Source: Proteobacteria bacterium UBA2383 (GTDB lineage Bacteria; Pseudomonadota; Gammaproteobacteria; Competibacterales; Competibacteraceae). From it: a stretch of 36,894 nt of DNA. The stretch covers positions 25,684 to 62,577 of the forward strand of contig DDST01000116.1 in the NCBI GenBank assembly GCA_002343485.1. Reading direction: 5' to 3'. Below, piece by piece: positions 8,443-16,453 of the stretch (position 1 is the stretch's first letter; each line of letters starts with the position of its first letter). Below the pieces are notes generated by a model that saw only the letters and a list, made by a program, of their open reading frames with translations, did not search any database and was not told where the DNA came from. Made by a program: the position numbers and the translations under genes.

Positions 8443-8700
8443 GCCAAGTCTGGCCAGTTCCGGCAGATCTGGATTCAGACGGTTGCGGTGAGGGTTGAGA
8501 ATAGGGATGGTGAACGTTCTGGGCAAGTGATCGCCCGCATCGCCATATTGATTGGCATGAATGATCTTTCGATGAGCCTGGTCACACAGGACCAGGGCTA
8601 ATTCATCGGCCAGGACTTCGATGACCTGGCAAGGGATGCCTTGATAGGTCAGGGTTTGGCCGAGCAGGACTTTAAGTTTATCAAGATTAATCTGCAGCAT
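8431..8700 (-). CDS. Small conserved-looking hypothetical protein between kdsB and ptpA
   Basis: 89 aa if started at the ATG at 8700-8698, giving MLQINLDKLKVLLGQTLTYQ. I do not recognise a named domain. The frame has codon use and composition like its neighbours, and the segment YQGIPCQVIEVLADELALVL followed by a run ending in FTIPILNP looks like a compact beta-rich fold. The frame remains open for 29 more codons upstream, but that extension reads as unstructured and overlaps ptpA's upstream region. No clear ribosome-binding site. It overlaps kdsB by 12 bases tail to tail and interrupts the otherwise same-strand kdsB-ptpA run. Function unknown. Confidence 0.6.
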   Translation of the reverse strand: MLQINLDKLKVLLGQTLTYQGIPCQVIEVLADELALVLCDQAHRKIIHANQYGDAGDHLPRTFTIPILNPHRNRLNPDLPELARLGLLI

Positions 8701-8798
8701 GAGGGGTAGCGACCAGAGTGATGGGTTCCACAATCGTGCAAGCGATCCGTGCGATGTTTGCTTCCTCGCAACGGCTGGATGAGGCAAAGGCGAAAGCG

Positions 8799-9278
8799 AT
8801 GGTCAGAGTGTTGTTTGTTTGCATGGGCAATATTTGCCGTTCTCCGGTAGCAGAAGGGGTGTTCCGGCGAATGCTGGAAGGGGCCGGTCTGACCGGAAAG
8901 GTTTTTGTGGATTCAGCAGGCACGCATTCTTACCATATTGGCGCCCCGCCTGACATGCGTAGCCAAGCCACAGCCCAGCGCCGAGGGGTGGATTTGCGCA
9001 GTCTCCGCGCCCGGCGGGTGACCGTCACTGATTTTGCAAAGTTCGATTATATCCTGGCAATGGACCGAGATAATTTCGAGAATTTACTGGCACTGTGCCA
9101 GGATACAGAGCTGCAACGCCGCATTCAGTTATTCCTGGATTTTGCTCCAGACTTGCCGGAGCGGGAAGTGCCGGATCCTTATTATGGGGGTCCAACCGGT
9201 TTCGACCGGGTGATGGATCTAATCGAGGTGGCAGCTCAGGGCTTGCTAATGCATATCCGCGAACAGCACCGGCTTTGA
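8799..9278 (+). CDS. Low-molecular-weight protein tyrosine phosphatase
   Basis: 159 aa, the normal family length. The active-site P-loop C-x5-R is present as CMGNICRS with nucleophile C8 and R14, and the general acid is D126 in the DPYYGG motif (126-131). Such enzymes dephosphorylate phosphotyrosine proteins, frequently tyrosine kinases of polysaccharide export. The open frame begins at 8718, but the ATG at 8799 is preferred: it has AAAGGCG about 6 bases upstream, gives the standard N-terminus, and avoids overlapping the opposite-strand small gene. In Pseudomonas the homologous gene follows kdsB and precedes murB and rne; murB is absent here. Confidence 0.95.
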   Translation: MVRVLFVCMGNICRSPVAEGVFRRMLEGAGLTGKVFVDSAGTHSYHIGAPPDMRSQATAQRRGVDLRSLRARRVTVTDFAKFDYILAMDRDNFENLLALCQDTELQRRIQLFLDFAPDLPEREVPDPYYGGPTGFDRVMDLIEVAAQGLLMHIREQHRL

Positions 9279-9361
9279 GTGATTGCTGGCCTGTACAACC
9301 CTTCACCTCCGCCCTCGCCAAGCGAGCAGGCGCCTTTAAGAATAACAGCCAGCTATGAATT

Positions 9362-9385
9362 CCCCCTCTCATTTGCAAGAGGGGG
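9362..9385. terminator. Hairpin between convergent ptpA and rne
   Basis: CCCCCTCT at 9362-9369 pairs perfectly with AGAGGGGG at 9378-9385 over an 8-base loop. On the plus strand the stem is followed by TGAATATTTTC, a weak T-rich tail, making it a plausible terminator for the phosphatase gene; it also lies 12 bases beyond the rne stop on the other strand and could serve both transcripts. Confidence 0.5.
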
Positions 9386-9397
9386 TGAATATTTTCA

Positions 9398-12202
9398 TTA
9401 GGGTTTGGTGTCACCTTCCAGCGATGCCGGGGTAGATTCAACCGGTTCGGCAGATCCCGTCGCGGGTTCAACGGGAAGAGGCGGCTCGGGTTCGGCGGCT
9501 GGGATGAGTTTCTCTACGTCTTCGATAGCCGCTTCCGGCGCAGCGGGTGCCTCGCTGGCAGGGACTTCGGCTATAGTAGCCTCCACCACCGTTTCTGTTT
9601 CTCTGACCTCGGCATCCAGCACTGCGGGTGTTGGCGCTGTATCATCGGTCTCAGGGATGATTGCTTCTAGGATGATCGGAGCCTGAACGGCTTCCGTATT
9701 GATAACGACTGACGCGTCTGCTTCAGTGAAAGCCGGTTCGACCGGCGGCAGCGGTTCGACCGGCGGTGGCAGTTCGGTTGCTAGACTGGCTGATTCCACG
9801 AGCGGCGCCTCGGCCTGGGCTGAAAGCTGGACGGGTGCCTCCATAGCAGGATAATCTGCCACTTTCGATGCCTCCTTTCCATCTTCATCCACTGTCGGAT
9901 ATTCCAGGCGGGTGAGGGGTGGCGCCGGTAGCTCATCATTGAGTGGAGCTGATACATTGGCCGCTTTTAAAGCGGCTTGGGCGGCGAGCACCTCCCGAGG
10001 CAGGCGCGGACGGCCGCTACGGATACGCCGTTGCGGCGCGGCGGATTCGGTCGTGATCGTTGGCGCAGCCGGTTCGCCAGTTACCAAATGATCGCCTGAC
10101 TCAATCCCCGCGCTGGGTTCCAACGGTATCTCAGCATGGGCTGGAACTGCATCAGCCGCTGCTTCGCTGCGTTTCCGCCGCCGCCCGCCCCGCCGGCCTC
10201 GGCGGCTCCGCCCTGAGGCTTCTTCTTCGCTTTCAGCAACCGCAACAGTTGCTTCCAGTTCCGTGGCGGGCGTTACCACAGATCCATCCACCCATTTGGG
10301 TTCCGGCGGCGCTTCCTCAGCCGGTGGCGGGATCAGCACTGGCGCTGCCTCGACCGCAGATGGCGCAGCGGCTGTCTTGATAGCAGGGGCCTCTACAGCC
10401 GCCGATTGTTCTGCCTCAGCGCGTCGCCCCGGACGGTCGCGGCGCTGCCGCTCAGGTTTAGCCGGCTTTCCACTGGGCCGTCCGGGCCGCTCATCTCTGG
10501 AAGACGGCAGTTGCGGTTGTCCAAATAAATTGCCCCACAGCCAGCGGAAAAAACTGGGGTTAACCTCAGGCTTGGGCACTGGCGCCGGTGGGGGTGGCGC
10601 TGGGCTGGCTGGCGCGACACTTTTGACTGCTGGTTCATCGACAGTGTCACGCGTGGTCGCATTGACCTGCGCCTCGTATTGTTCCTCGTAATCTTCGGCC
10701 AAGGTGTACGACAGCCGTTGAGCTTCTGACAATTCTTCGACGCGCAAGCGGCTCAATTTGAAATGCGGCGTCTCCAATGACTCATTAGGGATCAGCAGAA
10801 TGCCCACCCGGTGACGCTGTTCAAAAGCACGAATCGCATCGCGTTTTTCATTAAGCAGGAAGGTAGCGACCTTGACGGGCAGTTGTGTGACAACCCGGCC
10901 CGTCTTGTCCTTCATGGCTTCTTCCTGAATCAGTCGCAACACACTCAGCGCCAATGATTCGATATTGCGGATGGTACCTCGACCCTCACAACGCGGGCAG
11001 ATAACATGACTGGCCTCATCCAATGAAGGCCGCAACCGTTGCCGTGACATTTCCAGCAAACCAAACCGGGAGATACGGCCAACCTGCACCCGGGCACGAT
11101 CCATCTTCAATGCCTCACGCAACCGGTTCTCGACCTCTCGCTGGTTACGCGCAGCATTCATGTCAATGAAATCAATGACGATCAACCCGCCCAAATCGCG
11201 CAAGCGCATTTGCCGGGCGATTTCATCCGCCGCTTCCAGGTTGGTCGTCAGCGCTGTTTCCTCAATATCGCTGCCCTTCGTAGCACGCGCCGAGTTGATG
11301 TCGATGGATACCAGTGCTTCAGTATAATCAATGACAACACTACCGCCGGATGGCAGGCTGACCTCGCGTTGATAAGCGGTTTCGATCTGCGACTCGATCT
11401 GAAAACGGGAGAACAGGGGAACGTTGTCCTGATAGAGCTTGAGCTTGCTCAGGTTATGCGGCATCACCTGCTGCACAAACTCCTGGGCCTGCCGGTAAAC
11501 CGCCGCGTTATCTATCAGGATTTCGCCGATGTCAGCGCGCAAGTAATCGCGCAGGGCGCGGATGATGATGTTGCTTTCCTGATAGATTAAGAAAGGCGCC
11601 TTCTTCTGCGAGGAGGCCGCCTCGATAGCCCGCCACAGGTTCAGCAGGTAATCCAGATCCCATTGCAATTCTTCCTGCGAGCGGCCAACACCGGCAGTAC
11701 GCACGATCAGACCCATGCCGTCGGGGATATCCAGGCTGCTCATGATTTCGCGGATTTCCTGGCGATCCTCGCCTTCGATACGCCGCGATACCCCGCCTGC
11801 CCGCGGATTGTTAGGCATCAGTACCAGATAGCGGCCGGCCAAACTGATGAAGGTGGTGAGTGCCGCACCCTTGTTGCCACGCTCCTCTTTCTCTACCTGA
11901 ATGACAATATCCTGGCCTTCGCGGATCGCTTCACGGATATTGGGGCGATTGCTGTCGGCCTGGGGATCAAAATTGCTACGATTGATTTCCTTGAAGGGCA
12001 GGAAACCGTGCCGTTCAGCCCCGTAATCGACAAATGCGGCTTCCAATCCGGGTTCGACACGGGTAATGCGCCCTTTGTAGATGTTGGATTTCTTCTGTTC
12101 CCGCGAGGGAGTTTCGATGTCGAGATCGAACAGTTTTTGGCCATCGACGAGCGCCACGCGCAACTCTTCCTGCTGAGTTGCGTTAATCAGCATGCGTTTC
12201 AT
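9398..12202 (-). CDS. rne: Ribonuclease E
   Basis: 934 aa. Begins MKRMLINATQ, the standard RNase E start; an upstream in-frame TTG at 12226 adds 8 residues and is less likely. The S1 domain lies at about 36-120. Catalytic Mg-binding aspartates are D301 and D344, and the Zn-link CPRCEGRG has C402 and C405, all within two residues of the E. coli numbering. The segment SFFRWLWGNLFG (about 550-561) matches the amphipathic membrane-targeting helix. The rest of the C-terminal half is low complexity: an Arg-rich RNA-binding patch (RRGRRGGRRRKR) and a long Pro/Glu/Ala-rich tail, expected to scaffold a degradosome. RNase E initiates mRNA decay and processes rRNA and tRNA. Confidence 0.97.
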   Translation of the reverse strand: MKRMLINATQQEELRVALVDGQKLFDLDIETPSREQKKSNIYKGRITRVEPGLEAAFVDYGAERHGFLPFKEINRSNFDPQADSNRPNIREAIREGQDIVIQVEKEERGNKGAALTTFISLAGRYLVLMPNNPRAGGVSRRIEGEDRQEIREIMSSLDIPDGMGLIVRTAGVGRSQEELQWDLDYLLNLWRAIEAASSQKKAPFLIYQESNIIIRALRDYLRADIGEILIDNAAVYRQAQEFVQQVMPHNLSKLKLYQDNVPLFSRFQIESQIETAYQREVSLPSGGSVVIDYTEALVSIDINSARATKGSDIEETALTTNLEAADEIARQMRLRDLGGLIVIDFIDMNAARNQREVENRLREALKMDRARVQVGRISRFGLLEMSRQRLRPSLDEASHVICPRCEGRGTIRNIESLALSVLRLIQEEAMKDKTGRVVTQLPVKVATFLLNEKRDAIRAFEQRHRVGILLIPNESLETPHFKLSRLRVEELSEAQRLSYTLAEDYEEQYEAQVNATTRDTVDEPAVKSVAPASPAPPPPAPVPKPEVNPSFFRWLWGNLFGQPQLPSSRDERPGRPSGKPAKPERQRRDRPGRRAEAEQSAAVEAPAIKTAAAPSAVEAAPVLIPPPAEEAPPEPKWVDGSVVTPATELEATVAVAESEEEASGRSRRGRRGGRRRKRSEAAADAVPAHAEIPLEPSAGIESGDHLVTGEPAAPTITTESAAPQRRIRSGRPRLPREVLAAQAALKAANVSAPLNDELPAPPLTRLEYPTVDEDGKEASKVADYPAMEAPVQLSAQAEAPLVESASLATELPPPVEPLPPVEPAFTEADASVVINTEAVQAPIILEAIIPETDDTAPTPAVLDAEVRETETVVEATIAEVPASEAPAAPEAAIEDVEKLIPAAEPEPPLPVEPATGSAEPVESTPASLEGDTKP

Positions 12203-12522
12203 AAAGTTGAGATTCCTTGCGCTCAACCATCACCGGGGGCAACACAGTTGTCGCCGAGGCGTGTCTGGGGCGAGAGATAGCCCGGGGAATCAAGGTACAA
12301 AAACGGGCTGTCCCCAATACGCTAAAGGTCGTTGCCAGTCGGCTGGGAGCGCGGTCAAGAGCCGCTCTGGTCGAAAAAGGGTCGAGCAGCGGGAAAACCC
12401 TTTGAAAACCACCGCTCGCCGGGCAAAATGGCGCGCAGGTGTGAAAACCGATATCGTATATTGTTCCAGTTTCGCCGGCTTTTCGAGCCATTGACGACAA
12501 CCTTTGCAACTATAACAGTCTG
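12203..12522. other. Divergent rne/rluC intergenic region with possible long rne leader
   Basis: 320 bases without a convincing gene. On the minus strand it precedes rne; RNase E genes of other gammaproteobacteria have long autoregulatory 5' leaders, so an rne leader here is expected by analogy. One stem is visible on that strand: AAAGGGT (12403-12397) with ACCCTTT (12382-12376), running into a short T-run at 12378-12374, so it could attenuate transcription. The likely rne ribosome-binding site is AAGGA about 11 bases before the ATG. On the plus strand TTGACG (12491-12496) and TATAAC (12511-12516) resemble promoter hexamers, but their 14-base spacing is poor. Confidence 0.4.
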
Positions 12523-13563
12523 ATGAACGTGCTTCAAATAAAGCCTGTTTCCCCTTCTCCCGGCGGGGTGCGCTATCTGGAAATTACTCCAGAACATACT
12601 GGGCAGCGCCTCGATAATTTTCTGCTGCGTGAATTGAAAGGTGCGCCCAAGAGCCTAATTTATCGCATTCTGCGTACCGGCGAGGTACGGCTGAATGGCG
12701 GCCGGGTCCCACCGAGCCAGCGCCTGCAAGCCGGCGATGTGCTACGCATCCCTCCCGTGCGGTTAGCGGAACAGAATAACCAACCGTTCAAGCCACCGTT
12801 AAGGTTGGCGGAACAGTTGCGGGAAGCCGTTCTCTACGAGGACCGGGAGTTGCTAGTGCTGGATAAGCCCGCTGGATTGGCGGTGCATAAGGGCAGCGGC
12901 GTCGATTATGGAATTATCGAGGCTCTACGAGCATTGCGACCGGATGAGCCGTTTCTAGAACTGGCGCATCGGCTGGATCGCGATACGAGCGGTTGTCTAG
13001 CATTAGCGCGGACGCCAGCAGCGCTGCGGCAAATTCAGGAAGCATTCCGGGCTGGAAGGGTGGAGAAACGCTATCTGGCGCTGGTGCGTGGCTATTGGAA
13101 CCACGGCCTGCGTGAAGTCAACCAACCCTTGCGGCGCAATGTGTTGCGCAGTGGAGAACGCATGGTCGAGGTGCTGGATGATGGCAAACCGGCTCTCACC
13201 CGGTTCCGGCCGGTCAGCCTGCATGCACCCGCTTCGCTCCTGGAAGCCTGGATTGCGACCGGACGCACCCATCAAATTCGCGTCCATGCCGCGCATGCTG
13301 GCTATCCGTTGGCCGGTGATGACAAGTATGGCGATGCTGCATTCAACCGGATGATGGCGGAAGATTATGGGCTGCGGCGGCTGTTTCTGCATGCTCACAG
13401 CCTGAGTCTGCCGCTGGGTGGGCGGGATATCGCCGTCAGCGCGCCATTGGGCGCCGAACTTAAAGCAGTACTGGATTTGATCGGTTCGGCAAAAATTCAC
13501 AGCATCCCCTCTTCTCCCTGGCCTTCTTCCCCAGGCAGGAGAAAGCGGGCATTTAATCGCTAA
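12523..13563 (+). CDS. rluC: 23S rRNA pseudouridine synthase RluC
   Basis: 346 aa. An S4-like RNA-binding domain at about 25-85 (GQRLDNFLLRELKG ... VRLNGGRV) is followed by the RluA-family catalytic domain with HRLDRDTSG at 149-157; the catalytic aspartate is D152. The GRTHQIRVH motif follows near 246-254. RluC makes pseudouridines in 23S rRNA. Its position divergent from rne is the conserved arrangement in gammaproteobacteria. The last roughly 17 residues (Ser/Pro then Arg/Lys rich) are encoded by a GC-rich imperfect hairpin and look like read-through into formerly intergenic DNA. sppA starts 15 bases after the stop. Confidence 0.95.
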   Translation: MNVLQIKPVSPSPGGVRYLEITPEHTGQRLDNFLLRELKGAPKSLIYRILRTGEVRLNGGRVPPSQRLQAGDVLRIPPVRLAEQNNQPFKPPLRLAEQLREAVLYEDRELLVLDKPAGLAVHKGSGVDYGIIEALRALRPDEPFLELAHRLDRDTSGCLALARTPAALRQIQEAFRAGRVEKRYLALVRGYWNHGLREVNQPLRRNVLRSGERMVEVLDDGKPALTRFRPVSLHAPASLLEAWIATGRTHQIRVHAAHAGYPLAGDDKYGDAAFNRMMAEDYGLRRLFLHAHSLSLPLGGRDIAVSAPLGAELKAVLDLIGSAKIHSIPSSPWPSSPGRRKRAFNR

Positions 13564-13578
13564 TTCCAAAAGGCTGCC

Positions 13579-14553
13579 ATGAACGACCTGAATCCGAATT
13601 CCACCCCTCCTGATGACGAGCGTTGGGCGCGAGATACCCTGACCAAGCTGGCGTTCGCTGCAGTGACTGAACAGCGGCGAGCCCGGCGCTGGGGGATTTT
13701 CTTTAAATTCCTGTTCTTCGCCTATCTGGTACTGCTGCTAGCGCTGGCTTGGCCGGATAATCTGGGCAAGGCAACCGTTAGCACCAAACGTCACACTGCG
13801 CTGGTTCGCATCGACGGATTAATCTCCAGCAGCACTGAAGCCAGCGCAAAAAATATCATCGGAGCGTTGCGCAAGGCGTTTAAAGACGACAAAACGGCCG
13901 GTATCGTCTTGCAAATCAACAGTCCCGGCGGCAGTCCGGTGCAAGCCGGAGAGATTTACGACGAGATCCAGAAACTGCGCCAGCAATATCCAAAAACCCC
14001 GGTTTACGCAGTGGCGAGCGATGTCTGCGCCTCGGGTGGCTACTACATCGCTGCGGCCGCGCAGAGCATCTACGCGAACCAAGCCAGCATCGTGGGTTCC
14101 ATCGGAGTGCGCATGGACAGTTTCGGGTTTACCGATGCAATCGCCAAGCTGGGGGTAGAACGGCGGGCTTATACGGCGGGCGCCAACAAGGATTTTCTTG
14201 ATCCATTCAAGCCGGTGAATCCGGATGAAGTCCAGCATTTACAGAGGATGCTGGATGCGATCCATCAGCAATTCATTGCCGCAGTTAAACAAGGCCGGGG
14301 CGAGCGCTTGAAAGATCATCCTGAAATATTTAGTGGTCTGATGTGGACGGGTGCGCAGAGTGTGGAGCTCGGTCTAGTGGATGCGCTGGGCAGCGCCCGC
14401 TATGTAGCCGAGGAAGTGATCGGTGAAAAAACTATTTTAGACTACACCCAGCGCACAGGTTGGGTCGAGCGGCTGCTGGATGGCGTAGAAACCAGCTTGA
14501 GCGCAGCGCTGATTAATGGACTAGGCGTGGAAGGAATGCCGCAATGGCGGTAA
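13579..14553 (+). CDS. sppA: S49 family signal peptide peptidase SppA (short form)
   Basis: 324 aa. A cytoplasmic N-terminal tail, then one transmembrane segment at about 39-58, then the periplasmic ClpP-fold S49 domain. The nucleophile is S152 in CASGGYYIA; the probable general-base lysine is K204 in TAGANKDFLDPF. The oxyanion-region motif NSPGGSP is at 114-120. The enzyme degrades remnant signal peptides in the inner membrane. Its length is that of the single-domain (half-size) form rather than the double-domain E. coli protein. It follows rluC by 15 bases with AAAGG upstream, so they are likely cotranscribed, as is common in this group. Confidence 0.93.
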   Translation: MNDLNPNSTPPDDERWARDTLTKLAFAAVTEQRRARRWGIFFKFLFFAYLVLLLALAWPDNLGKATVSTKRHTALVRIDGLISSSTEASAKNIIGALRKAFKDDKTAGIVLQINSPGGSPVQAGEIYDEIQKLRQQYPKTPVYAVASDVCASGGYYIAAAAQSIYANQASIVGSIGVRMDSFGFTDAIAKLGVERRAYTAGANKDFLDPFKPVNPDEVQHLQRMLDAIHQQFIAAVKQGRGERLKDHPEIFSGLMWTGAQSVELGLVDALGSARYVAEEVIGEKTILDYTQRTGWVERLLDGVETSLSAALINGLGVEGMPQWR

Positions 14554-14626
14554 GCTGGAAAAAAGCCTTGGCCGTATTTTCTGGCTAAATTTATAACCAT
14601 GTCCCGCACCGGAAGGAGCGCATCCT

Positions 14627-15493
14627 ATGGTTATCCAATTCATCGCACTACTTTTCCTATTTTCCTCAAGCATGACTTCTGCCTACGCGGGTAACGCTTG
14701 GAGTAAAATCGGTTATCCGCTAGCCGGCCGGCCCCAAGTGATCGGTTCCTACGCAGCTGGCTGTATTGCTGGAGCAGTCGCGCTACCCTTGGTGGGCGAT
14801 GGCTACCAGGTCATGCGCGCAAGCCGCAACCGTTACTACGGTCACCCCTTGTTGATCCGGTTCATCGAAGAACAGGGGCGGCAGGCGGCCGGGCATGGCA
14901 ATCGATTGCTGATTGGCGACTTAGGACAACCACGCGGCGGCCCCATGCCCAATGGCCACCGCAGCCACCAGAGTGGCTTGGATGTGGATGTATGGTTCTT
15001 GCAGCAACCGCGTGATCGAGTGCTATCGCGGACGGATATCGAGCGAATCGATATGTTGCCGATGGTGCGTGCGACTGAGGGCAGGTTAAATCACGCCCGC
15101 TGGTCACCGTATTACCGGGATGCCTTAAAACTTGCAGCACAATCGCCGCGTGTAGAGCGCATCTTTGTCAACGCGATCATCAAGCAGGCGTTGTGCGACA
15201 GCGAAACTGACCGTGCTTGGCTAAATAAAGTACGTCCCTGGTGGGGTCACGACGCCCATTTTCACGTCCGGCTGGCCTGTCCGCCTGATTCCGGCCAGTG
15301 CAAGCCGCAACAACCGATCCCACCCGGTGATGGTTGCGATGCTGATTTGGCAAACTGGGTCCGGGACATCGTGCAGGCAGCGCGCTCGCCTAAACCTTAC
15401 CGGAAGCCTAGCCCCCCCTCCGCAGACCGCTTACCGGCAATATGCAATGCCGTATTGAATAATCCTACTGCATGGGACATGCAACGGCCATAA
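14627..15493 (+). CDS. mepA: Penicillin-insensitive murein endopeptidase MepA
   Basis: 288 aa, with a signal peptide (hydrophobic 2-20, ending SAYAG). The M74 zinc motif is complete: H111, H114 and D121 in GHRSHQSGLDVDVWF, and H208, H211 and H213 in WWGHDAHFHVRL. MepA is a periplasmic LAS-type metallopeptidase that cleaves D-Ala to meso-diaminopimelate cross-links in peptidoglycan. The ATG at 14627 has GGAAGGAG about 10 bases upstream. It stands alone, 73 bases after sppA and 39 before the binding-protein gene. Confidence 0.95.
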   Translation: MVIQFIALLFLFSSSMTSAYAGNAWSKIGYPLAGRPQVIGSYAAGCIAGAVALPLVGDGYQVMRASRNRYYGHPLLIRFIEEQGRQAAGHGNRLLIGDLGQPRGGPMPNGHRSHQSGLDVDVWFLQQPRDRVLSRTDIERIDMLPMVRATEGRLNHARWSPYYRDALKLAAQSPRVERIFVNAIIKQALCDSETDRAWLNKVRPWWGHDAHFHVRLACPPDSGQCKPQQPIPPGDGCDADLANWVRDIVQAARSPKPYRKPSPPSADRLPAICNAVLNNPTAWDMQRP

Positions 15494-15503
15494 TCGGTAT
15501 AGT
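15474..15503 (+). promoter_or_regulatory. Candidate sigma-70 promoter for the binding-protein/kinase pair
   Basis: GGGACA (15474-15479) and TATAGT (15498-15503) are separated by 18 bases. They match the -35 consensus in 4 of 6 positions and the -10 consensus in 5 of 6. The start of transcription would fall near 15510, about 23 bases ahead of the ATG at 15533, with a GGGAGAAG ribosome-binding site between. The -35 overlaps the end of mepA. Prediction by eye only. Confidence 0.35.
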
Positions 15504-15532
15504 TAAAATTTAGACGAATTGGGAGAAGCGTC

Positions 15533-16393
15533 ATGCAACGCACCGTGTGGAAAGCTGGTATCAGCTTGACTGCCCTCATTACCCTGATTTTTTTGCTGGC
15601 AGTGGATATAGTGAGTCCACTAAATCCCGCCTGGGCCGAAACACTCACGGTTGGAGGGACGGGTTCATCCGCTCCACTGGTCGAGCAATTCGCTCAAGCT
15701 TATAAGAGCCTCAAGCCAGAAGTCACGGTGCATTTGATCAATCCACCCATGGGCAGCAATGCTTCGATTCGCGCGGTCCTGGCCGGCACCATTGATCTCG
15801 CCATACCCGGCAAACCGCTAACCGAGGAACAAAAGGCCCAGGGCGGCCAAGATTGGCCGCTCGGTCACACGCCTTTTCTCGTGGTCACTTCCAAGGAGCA
15901 GGAACATGCCGGTTTTACGATCGAGCAACTCGCCGCGATCTATAGTGGTAAAACAACTACTTGGGCCGATGGTTCGCCAATCCGGCTGGTGTTGCGCAGT
16001 CCGATGGAGTCGGACACCCTGATCCTGCGCAATCTATCACCGGCTATGGACCAAGCGATTGATGCCGCCTTGACGCGGCCCGGTATGCTGGTAGCCGCCA
16101 ACGACCTGGAAAACATAGCCCTGTTAGAAAGCACGCCCAATGCCATCGGCACAACCAACCTGGGTTTAATGCAAAACCAGAAACGCAAACTGCACATTTT
16201 ACCTCTCAACGGCATGCAGCCGACCTTGGCGGCCATGACCCAGGAGAATTATCCCTACTTCAAGACCCTCTACGTCACACGCGGCCCCACGCTGTCGCCC
16301 GCAGCGCAAAGCTTTCTGGCGTTCATACTCTCGGCGTCCGGGCGGGAAGTGCTGGCCCGTGCTGGCTACGCTCCCGTCTCGCACCAACCGTGA
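15533..16393 (+). CDS. PstS-like periplasmic substrate-binding protein
   Basis: 286 aa with a Sec signal peptide: hydrophobic core about 8-28 and a likely cleavage after AWA at residue 35. The mature protein begins TLTVGGTGSSAPLVEQFAQAY, typical of PBP type 2 phosphate-binding-like proteins, and continues with GSNASIRAVLAGTIDLAIPGKP and later IYSGKTTTWADGSPIRLV, characteristic of the PstS-like superfamily. The ligand could be phosphate or another oxyanion; not resolved. No ABC permease or ATPase genes are nearby. Instead the next gene is a hybrid histidine kinase, so a ligand-presenting sensory role is a reasonable inference. The stop lies in the first copy of a tandem duplication. Confidence 0.85.
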   Translation: MQRTVWKAGISLTALITLIFLLAVDIVSPLNPAWAETLTVGGTGSSAPLVEQFAQAYKSLKPEVTVHLINPPMGSNASIRAVLAGTIDLAIPGKPLTEEQKAQGGQDWPLGHTPFLVVTSKEQEHAGFTIEQLAAIYSGKTTTWADGSPIRLVLRSPMESDTLILRNLSPAMDQAIDAALTRPGMLVAANDLENIALLESTPNAIGTTNLGLMQNQKRKLHILPLNGMQPTLAAMTQENYPYFKTLYVTRGPTLSPAAQSFLAFILSASGREVLARAGYAPVSHQP

Positions 16394-16453
16394 ACGAGCA
16401 TCCCTCACTCAAGCCCGTCTCGCACCAACCGTGAGCGAACATCTCTCACTCAA
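16373..16453. repeat. Tandem duplication, 40-base units at 41-base offset, across a gene junction
   Basis: Copy 1 is 16373-16412 and copy 2 is 16414-16453. They differ at only three positions (all transitions), so the duplication is fairly recent. Both contain the string CACCAACCGTGA. In copy 1 the TGA is the stop of the binding-protein gene; in copy 2 the GTG is the probable start of the kinase gene. The ancestral junction was therefore probably a 4-base GTGA overlap that the duplication split in two. Confidence 0.9.
16390..16434 (+). CDS. 14-codon mini-ORF bridging binding protein and kinase
   Basis: GTG at 16390 opens a frame of 14 codons (MNEHPSLKPVSHQP) ending in TGA at 16432-16434. Its GTG overlaps the upstream gene's TGA by GTGA, and its own TGA overlaps the kinase GTG at 16431 by GTGA. 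It arose from the tandem duplication. It could serve as a translational relay for ribosomes terminating on the upstream gene; the peptide itself shows no recognisable function. Whether it is translated is unknown. Confidence 0.35.
   Translation: MNEHPSLKPVSHQP

Noticed and set aside
8718..8798. N-terminal extension of the tyrosine phosphatase
   Set aside because: Adds 27 residues before the universally N-terminal P-loop; ATG 8799 has a ribosome-binding site.
9735..9766. Tandem 18-base repeat inside rne
   Set aside because: Just two copies of a Pro-Pro-Val-Glu-Pro coding unit in the low-complexity tail; not a mobile or CRISPR repeat.
11663..12280. 205-codon open frame on the plus strand opposite rne
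   Set aside because: Lies wholly opposite the conserved RNase E catalytic core; no recognisable family and no ribosome-binding site. A shadow frame of GC-rich coding DNA.
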